DNA from: Anaerorudis sp964444915
GTDB taxonomy: Bacteria > Bacteroidota > Bacteroidia > Bacteroidales > Dysgonomonadaceae
Direction of reading: 5' to 3'
Length of the DNA: 20,599 bases
NCBI GenBank assembly: GCA_964444915.1
Contig: CAYUIY010000036.1
Location: 1 to 20,599 of the forward strand
Part shown: positions 15,157 to 20,599 of the stretch, one piece after another
Numbering within the stretch: position 1 is the first letter of the stretch
Layout of the letters: every line of letters starts with the position of its first letter
The notes under the pieces: generated by a model
Seen by the model: only the letters and a program-made list of their open reading frames with translations
Database searches by the model: none
Told to the model about the DNA's origin: nothing
Translations under genes and position numbers: made by a program

Positions 15157-15276
15157 AAACAAGCCGAATTAATCATTGTAAAAGACAGAAAAACGAATTT
15201 TAAATCAAAAAAAATAATTTAATATCCCTCATAAAAAATTAAAAATATATGGTCTAATTATAATAATTTAAAAAAC
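15157..15276. other. AT-rich spacer before susC
   Basis: About 120 bases, very AT-rich, between the GH16 gene (with the possible short ORF) and susC. I see no TAnnTTTG element and no stable hairpin, so susC is probably transcribed from the promoter upstream of the epimerase gene, although a weak internal promoter cannot be excluded. Confidence 0.4.
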
Positions 15277-18200
15277 ATGAAAAGTAAATTTAATCAATTT
15301 CTTATGCTAGCATCTTTCTTTTCATTAATTATTGGCATTCAATTCTTTTCACCATTGAATTTACATGCCGATAATACCTATGAAATTAAACAAGATGACA
15401 AAATGATCATAAGAGGAAAAATTATCGATGCCAGCGGAATGCCGCTACCCGGTGCAAATGTGACAATAGAAGGAACAACAAAAGGAGTCATTTCTGACGC
15501 TGATGGCTATTATGTTATCGAAGCAAAGAAAGGAGATGTTTTGGTATTTTCGTTTATTGGGTTTAAAGAACAAAAAATTAAAGTGGGAGATAAGTCGGCA
15601 ATAGATGTGATAATGGAAGAAGAGACGACTATGCTGGAAGAAACAGTAGTGGTAGGTATGGGAACCCAACGCAAAGCAAGTGTGGTTGGATCGATTTCTA
15701 CCGTTAATGTCGATGAATTAAAGATTCCTACTCGTTCGTTAACCAATGCTTTATCGGGCCGAATGGCCGGTGCAGTTGTGGTGCAAAGAACGGGAGAACC
15801 GGGACGAGATGAAGCCGATTTTTGGATCAGGGGTATTTCCACCTTCGGTTCAAATAGAACTCCACTTATCTTGGTAGACGGCGTAGAAAGAGAAATGTCC
15901 AATATTCCTGTGGAAGAAATCGAATCGGTTTCAATATTAAAAGATGCCTCGGCTACAGCAGTATACGGTGTAAGAGCAGCAAACGGAGTAGTTATTATTA
16001 CCACCCGTAAAGGAGTAGCATCAAAAAAACCATCCATCGATTTCAGACTTGAATCGGGATTTGCCGACCTGCCCGACATGCCGAAGTTTTTAGATGGCCC
16101 TAATTATGCGATGCTTTACAATGAGGCGTTTGGAAGGGAACATTATTCTCAAGAGTATATTGAAAAAACACGTTTAGGAGTTGACCCCTATTTATACCCC
16201 AATGTCGATTGGTTTGATAAAACATTCAAAAAATATTCAACAAACACATATGCGAATTTGAATATTAGAGGAGGAGGCGAAATTGCGCGTTATTTTGTTT
16301 CGTTAGGCTATTATGGCGAAAATGGGAATTTAAAGAATTTTCCGGAAAACGAGTATGACTCCAACATTAAAGTCGACAGGTACAATTTCCGATCAAATAT
16401 TGATTTAAGCTTAACCAAAACAACAACGGTTGACATAGAAGTAGGGGGATTTTTAACTGATATGCATGGACCGGGTATTGGAGGAACCGATATCTATTCG
16501 CCATCAATTTCTCGCACACCCGCACAACAATTATTTTACCATGCCTTTTGGGCTACACCCATATCAAACCCCGTAAGAGTACCTATTGGAAGAGATGAAG
16601 AAGGCAATTACATTATGGGTTGGGGAGCCCCTACTCAGGTGGGAGAAAAAAATCCGGCCGAACGTTTATATGGCTCGGGATACGATACGCAATATTTTAC
16701 CCAAATCATGAGTCAATTAACGTTAAACCAAGATCTTGCTTTTATAACAAAAGGACTACAATTTAAAGGTTCGTTCTCATTTGACTCATACAATAATACC
16801 AATGTCCAAAGGAGAAAAGTTTCGTCTACATATGGCGTTGTCGGAAGAGATGAAGACGGAGAAGTAATCGTAGTAAAGGTAGATGAAGGGCAGGAATTTT
16901 TAGGATATAGTAGGAGTCTTGGTAGTAATAGAGCGGTAGAGATGAAGGCACAATTATTATATGATAATATTTTCAACAAAACTCATCGAGTGGGAGGCAT
17001 GTTAATGTATTATCAAAGGGATTACAGAATTGGTCATGCTTCATCGGCTATTAATTCTTTACCCTACAGAAAACAAGGAGTTGCTTTTCGAACCACTTAT
17101 TCCTATGCGGATAAATATCTGGCTGAATTCAATTTAGGATACAACGGTTCCGAAAATTTCCCTAAAGGAAAACGATTTGGGTTTTTCCCTGCCGGCGCTG
17201 CAGGATGGTTATTATCCAACGAACCTTTTTGGGAAAACCTGCAAAACACAATCAATATTTTAAAAATCAAAGGATCAATAGGTTTAGTTGGAGCTGAAGC
17301 ACTTCCGGGCGGACAAAGATTCGGATATCTCTCCGTTTATGGAGGCGGCTTTACAAACCCTCACAACTCAGGTTGGTACAATGATTATGTTTTTGGAGTT
17401 GATGGGAAAAATGCGCCAAATCGAATAGCTGAAAGTCGTTTTGGCACCCCGGATCTAACGTGGGAAAAAGGATTAAAAAGAAACATAGGTATTGAACTTT
17501 CGATGCTTAAAAATGCAATATCACTGGAACTGGATTTCTTCAAAGAAAATCGCAAAGATATTTTAATACAGCGAAGCTCTCTACCCGCAATAGTTGGTAT
17601 TCCTGCACAACCGTTTGCAAACATGGGAAAAATGGTTAATAAAGGTTTTGATGGGACAGTTGAATTCAACAATAGAATCGGCGACTTAGGATATAAGCTG
17701 TATGGTAATTATACGTATGCCAAAAATAAAATCACCGAAATGGATGAACCTCAGAAAAAACACGATTGGTTGATGAGAACAGGAAAACCATTAGGACAAC
17801 TTTTTGGACTCATAACGGAAGGGCTATTTACAAACGACGATTTTGAAGATGTCGAAAAAGGTATACTTAAATCGGGTATCCCTGAACACACTTTTGGAAT
17901 CGTTCGTCCGGGTGATGTAAAATACAAAGATATAGATGATGACGGAAAAATAACGGTATATGATCAGGTCCCTATAGGCTACTCAAATATTCCACAAGTA
18001 GTATATGGTTTTGGTTTGCAACTCGACTATAAAAATTTTGATATAGGTGTGTTTTTCAGAGGTCAATCAAAAGTAACTTATGCTTTAGGAGGTTCTCCTT
18101 TCATTCCTTTTGCACAAGGAGTAGGTAAAGGGAACTTATTTGAAAAGGCTTTGGATCGATGGACCGTAGATAATCCACGCCAAGATGCTTTTTATCCCAG

Positions 18201-18477
18201 AATTATGAACGGACGTTCCGAAAACAATTGGCAACCTTCCAATCGAAATATTTATGATGGATCGTTTTTAAGATTAGCAGATATGGAAATAGGATATTCT
18301 ATCCCATTTAAATTTATCGAAAACCATGGCATAAGAAATTTAAGAGTGTACTTTCATGGCAATAATTTAGCTACATTTTCAAAATGGGATATGTGGGATC
18401 CTGAAACCGGAACAAGTTCCGGAGATAATTATCCGTTATCAAGAAAATTTAATTTTGGTATCAGAGCAACTTTTTAA
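15277..18477 (+). CDS. SusC/RagA-family TonB-dependent outer-membrane transporter
   Basis: A 1066-residue outer-membrane importer for oligosaccharides. A signal peptide covers residues 1 to about 31 (ending NLHA). A carboxypeptidase-regulatory-like domain follows at about 44-116 (GKIIDASGMPLPGANVTIEG ... VISDADGYYVIEA ... FSFIGFKEQ). The SusC signature ETVVVGMGTQRK comes next, then the plug at about 125-245 with LSGRMAGAVVVQRTGEPGRD, ILVDGVEREM and SILKDASATAVYGVRAANG. The rest is the beta-barrel, ending FNFGIRATF with a terminal Phe as outer-membrane proteins have. There is no N-terminal anti-sigma/STN extension, so signalling through it is unlikely and control should rest with the XylR-type regulator. 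SusD follows after 13 bp. Full length, no disruption. Confidence 0.97.
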   Translation: MKSKFNQFLMLASFFSLIIGIQFFSPLNLHADNTYEIKQDDKMIIRGKIIDASGMPLPGANVTIEGTTKGVISDADGYYVIEAKKGDVLVFSFIGFKEQKIKVGDKSAIDVIMEEETTMLEETVVVGMGTQRKASVVGSISTVNVDELKIPTRSLTNALSGRMAGAVVVQRTGEPGRDEADFWIRGISTFGSNRTPLILVDGVEREMSNIPVEEIESVSILKDASATAVYGVRAANGVVIITTRKGVASKKPSIDFRLESGFADLPDMPKFLDGPNYAMLYNEAFGREHYSQEYIEKTRLGVDPYLYPNVDWFDKTFKKYSTNTYANLNIRGGGEIARYFVSLGYYGENGNLKNFPENEYDSNIKVDRYNFRSNIDLSLTKTTTVDIEVGGFLTDMHGPGIGGTDIYSPSISRTPAQQLFYHAFWATPISNPVRVPIGRDEEGNYIMGWGAPTQVGEKNPAERLYGSGYDTQYFTQIMSQLTLNQDLAFITKGLQFKGSFSFDSYNNTNVQRRKVSSTYGVVGRDEDGEVIVVKVDEGQEFLGYSRSLGSNRAVEMKAQLLYDNIFNKTHRVGGMLMYYQRDYRIGHASSAINSLPYRKQGVAFRTTYSYADKYLAEFNLGYNGSENFPKGKRFGFFPAGAAGWLLSNEPFWENLQNTINILKIKGSIGLVGAEALPGGQRFGYLSVYGGGFTNPHNSGWYNDYVFGVDGKNAPNRIAESRFGTPDLTWEKGLKRNIGIELSMLKNAISLELDFFKENRKDILIQRSSLPAIVGIPAQPFANMGKMVNKGFDGTVEFNNRIGDLGYKLYGNYTYAKNKITEMDEPQKKHDWLMRTGKPLGQLFGLITEGLFTNDDFEDVEKGILKSGIPEHTFGIVRPGDVKYKDIDDDGKITVYDQVPIGYSNIPQVVYGFGLQLDYKNFDIGVFFRGQSKVTYALGGSPFIPFAQGVGKGNLFEKALDRWTVDNPRQDAFYPRIMNGRSENNWQPSNRNIYDGSFLRLADMEIGYSIPFKFIENHGIRNLRVYFHGNNLATFSKWDMWDPETGTSSGDNYPLSRKFNFGIRATF

Positions 18478-18490
18478 ATAACATAAAACT

Positions 18491-20452
18491 ATGAAAAAAA
18501 ATATATATATTATTTTACTAATAATACCGTTTTTATGGCAATGTTCGGATTATTTGGATAAAAAACCCGACGATATGAAAACAGACGAAATGGTATGGAG
18601 ATCACGAAAAGAAACGGAAGCGTATCTTTATAATATCTATTCAACAATCACTCCGAACAGTCTTCACCAGCAAGATCCTTGGCTGGGATGCTCGGACGAA
18701 ATCGATCTGAGCTGGGCAGTATATCCAACATACAAGATAAACTTAGGCAACTGGAACCCATCCACAAACTATCATAATATGTGGGGGCACTATTACAAAG
18801 GTATTCGTTCATCTTTTGTTTTTGAAAACAATGTAGATAGATGCAAAGAAATAAGCAAAGATTTAAAAACTCAGTATAAAGCTGAAGTAAAATTTCTGAG
18901 AGGTTACATATATTGGTTGTTACTCAGGCAATACGGGCCGGTTCCTCTCGTAAAAGAATTGCTTCCTTTGGAATCGAACTGGAACATTCCACGAGCACCA
19001 TTTGATGAGTGTGTGGATTATATTTGTCAAATGATGGATGAAGCGGAAAAAGATTTGCCGTTGCATTGGCATGATAACGATATTTGGTATGGAAAACCCA
19101 ATAAAATTGTTTGCAAAGCAGTCAAATCCATCGTATTAACAATGGCTGCAAGTCCACAATGGAATGGAAATAAAGAATACGCCGTATTAAAAAATTTGGA
19201 TGGTACGCCACTTGTCAACACAACCTATGATGAAAATAAATGGAAAAGAGCCGCTGAGGCAAGCTTAGATGTAATAAAAATTTCTGAAAATTATCCTGAA
19301 GCAAAACTCGGATTATATAAAAATGCCGAAGGGGCAGATTTCAATCCCTATAAATCGGTAAGAGATGTGATAATCAAAAACTGGAACTGTGAGATAATTT
19401 TTGGCAGAATTTGTGACCAAGCAGGATGGGAAATTCACGCTTCTCCCGGTCCATATAATTTGGGAGGTGTAGGTCCTACACAACGTGTGGTGGATGCCTT
19501 TTATATGGCCAATGGCAGAACCATCGACGATCCAAATTCGGGTTACGTTGAGGAAGGATTTACAACAGAAGGAGGGCCTCATTGGAATCCTAAAAATTAT
19601 AATGTTACTGCCGACAGAGTAAAAATGATTAGGGATATCCGCAATGGCGATGCATGGGGACACTGGCCGGGCGATTGGAATATGTATGCCAACAGAGAAC
19701 CCCGTTTTTATGCATCAATTTTATATAACAAACGCATTATTCCCCAATTAACAGAAGATGCTACCAAGAGAGACGGATTCTCTTCTACAAAAAATAAAAA
19801 TGGTTACGGTAGAGTCGAATTATATTACGGCGGATTATCACGATCGGGTACGAGCGGCGCCTATACTTTTTATCCACAAACAGGGTATCTGGCGCTTAAA
19901 AACTGCAATCCGATGAGCGATATGTCGCAAGGAGCACGAATTATTCCCCTTAGAATGGATATATATATCCGATATGCTACCATATTATTAAATTATATTG
20001 AAGCTCTCAATGAATATGATCCAAATCATCAACATATCAAAAAATATTGGGATATGATTAGAGAAAGAGCAGGTTTACCAAGCATTTTTGATACGTATCC
20101 TGAGATTAAAGGGAATAAAGAAAAACAATTGGAATACATTTTGCGTGAACGCCAGGTTGAACTTTGTTTCGAAACGGATCGATATTTCACAAGTAGAAGA
20201 AGATGGCTGGCCGGTACCCCCGATACAGGAGATGCAAATGATGCCATGCGTAAATGGGGTGATGGAGGTCGTATGTGGGGAATGGATATCAATGCAGGAG
20301 ATGCAAGCACAAATGGTTTTGATTTCACCGGTTTTTACAATAGAGTACCTTTTGAAACCCGCGTATTCAACAAATCATATTATTTGTTCCCTATACCTCA
20401 ATCAGAAATTGAGCGAAATCTAGAATTAGTACAAAACCCATGGTGGGATTAA
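18491..20452 (+). CDS. SusD/RagB-family surface glycan-binding lipoprotein
   Basis: A 653-residue lipoprotein that caps the adjacent SusC barrel and binds the glycan outside the cell. The signal ends with Cys18 (LWQCSDYLDKKP), and the CSDYLDKKP start is the classical SusD N-terminus. The helical TPR-like part includes FLRGYIYWLLLRQYGPVPLVKE. The C-terminal part holds LNYIEALNEY, ILRERQVELCFETDRYFTSR and the ending FPIPQSEIERN...QNPWWD, all standard for the family. Length is at the upper end of the usual range. Aromatic residues are plentiful in the middle part, as needed for sugar stacking, but specific binding residues cannot be named from sequence alone. Confidence 0.97.
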   Translation: MKKNIYIILLIIPFLWQCSDYLDKKPDDMKTDEMVWRSRKETEAYLYNIYSTITPNSLHQQDPWLGCSDEIDLSWAVYPTYKINLGNWNPSTNYHNMWGHYYKGIRSSFVFENNVDRCKEISKDLKTQYKAEVKFLRGYIYWLLLRQYGPVPLVKELLPLESNWNIPRAPFDECVDYICQMMDEAEKDLPLHWHDNDIWYGKPNKIVCKAVKSIVLTMAASPQWNGNKEYAVLKNLDGTPLVNTTYDENKWKRAAEASLDVIKISENYPEAKLGLYKNAEGADFNPYKSVRDVIIKNWNCEIIFGRICDQAGWEIHASPGPYNLGGVGPTQRVVDAFYMANGRTIDDPNSGYVEEGFTTEGGPHWNPKNYNVTADRVKMIRDIRNGDAWGHWPGDWNMYANREPRFYASILYNKRIIPQLTEDATKRDGFSSTKNKNGYGRVELYYGGLSRSGTSGAYTFYPQTGYLALKNCNPMSDMSQGARIIPLRMDIYIRYATILLNYIEALNEYDPNHQHIKKYWDMIRERAGLPSIFDTYPEIKGNKEKQLEYILRERQVELCFETDRYFTSRRRWLAGTPDTGDANDAMRKWGDGGRMWGMDINAGDASTNGFDFTGFYNRVPFETRVFNKSYYLFPIPQSEIERNLELVQNPWWD

Positions 20453-20470
20453 TACAAAAATTACAACGTT

Positions 20471-20599
20471 ATGAAAAAGATTTTGATAATTCTATTAAGT
20501 TTTATGTGCGGGGTATTATTCGTATCCTGTGATGATGGGGAATTTAAGGATGATCCGGTGCCCGTTATTCCCGTCCCAAAACCTTTAAAAGCAGTCAGA
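20471..20599 (+). CDS. Lipoprotein in SusE/surface glycan-binding position (5' part only)
   Basis: An open frame starts 18 bp after susD and runs off the window end after 43 codons. The start MKKILIILLSFMCGVLFVSC is a lipoprotein signal with lipobox FVSC (Cys20). It is followed by DDGEFKDD, an acidic stretch typical of surface-exported Bacteroidota lipoproteins, and then a Pro-rich linker (DPVPVIPVPKPLK). The place directly after susD is normally held by a SusE-like or other surface glycan-binding protein. The domain itself lies outside the window, so the function is inferred from position only. Confidence 0.75.
   Translation, partial: MKKILIILLSFMCGVLFVSCDDGEFKDDPVPVIPVPKPLKAVR

Noticed and set aside
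15510..16079. 189-codon antisense open frame inside susC
   Set aside because: It lies opposite a strongly conserved SusC plug region and has a low-complexity Ser/Thr-rich product typical of antisense shadows.
19844..19864. Possible ApbE flavinylation site (SGTSGAY) in SusD
   Set aside because: The accepted target motif ends in a Thr/Ser acceptor after GA and usually begins with Asp. Here the acceptor position is Tyr and the first position is Ser. SusD proteins are not known to be flavinylated.

Overview
The window reads as a Bacteroidota chromosome segment, most likely order Bacteroidales. It carries an adjacent SusC/SusD pair, Bacteroidota-type promoter elements (TAnnTTTG, once with a well-spaced TTTG), lipoproteins with acidic or charged residues after the lipid cysteine, an AT-rich base composition, and a DUF6261-like gene of a kind I associate with this order. 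All genes are on the + strand.

Region 1 (1-1122) has no convincing gene. It holds an inverted repeat at 4-71, a degenerate tandem array with a 41-42 bp period at about 252-692, and a -7 promoter element just upstream of the first gene. Region 2 (1123-3150) has a DUF6261-like gene of unknown function and a XylR-type regulator (sugar-binding domain plus AraC helix-turn-helix).

Region 3 (3226-12586) is a very tight run of nine genes whose junctions overlap or leave at most 10 bp. It encodes an FHS-family sugar importer, NagA, NagB, a secreted Gfo/Idh/MocA (GIM) oxidoreductase, a membrane-anchored GIM-like protein with the 'oxidoreductase C-terminal' architecture, an ApbE-like flavin transferase without a signal peptide, a third GIM oxidoreductase, an 80-residue two-helix membrane protein and a secreted alpha/beta hydrolase. 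Region 4 (12587-12993) is a 407 bp AT-rich gap holding a well-formed promoter and a near copy of a 23 bp element that also sits before region 3. Region 5 (12994 to the window end) encodes an N-acylglucosamine 2-epimerase, a GH16 lipoprotein, SusC, SusD and the start of another lipoprotein in the usual SusE/surface glycan-binding position.

Taken together this is a polysaccharide utilisation locus (PUL) for a glycan containing N-acetylated amino sugar. GH16 would cut it at the cell surface and SusCD would import the oligosaccharides. The hydrolase and GIM proteins would modify them in the periplasm. The FHS transporter would move monosaccharides inward, the epimerase would interconvert ManNAc and GlcNAc, and NagA/NagB would feed fructose-6-phosphate to glycolysis. 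No GlcNAc kinase, exo-acting hexosaminidase or 3-keto-glycoside lyase/hydrolase is visible. The most interesting part is the set of GIM proteins plus an ApbE-like protein embedded in a nag operon, which may mark an oxidation-dependent route for amino-sugar glycosides. That role is inference.
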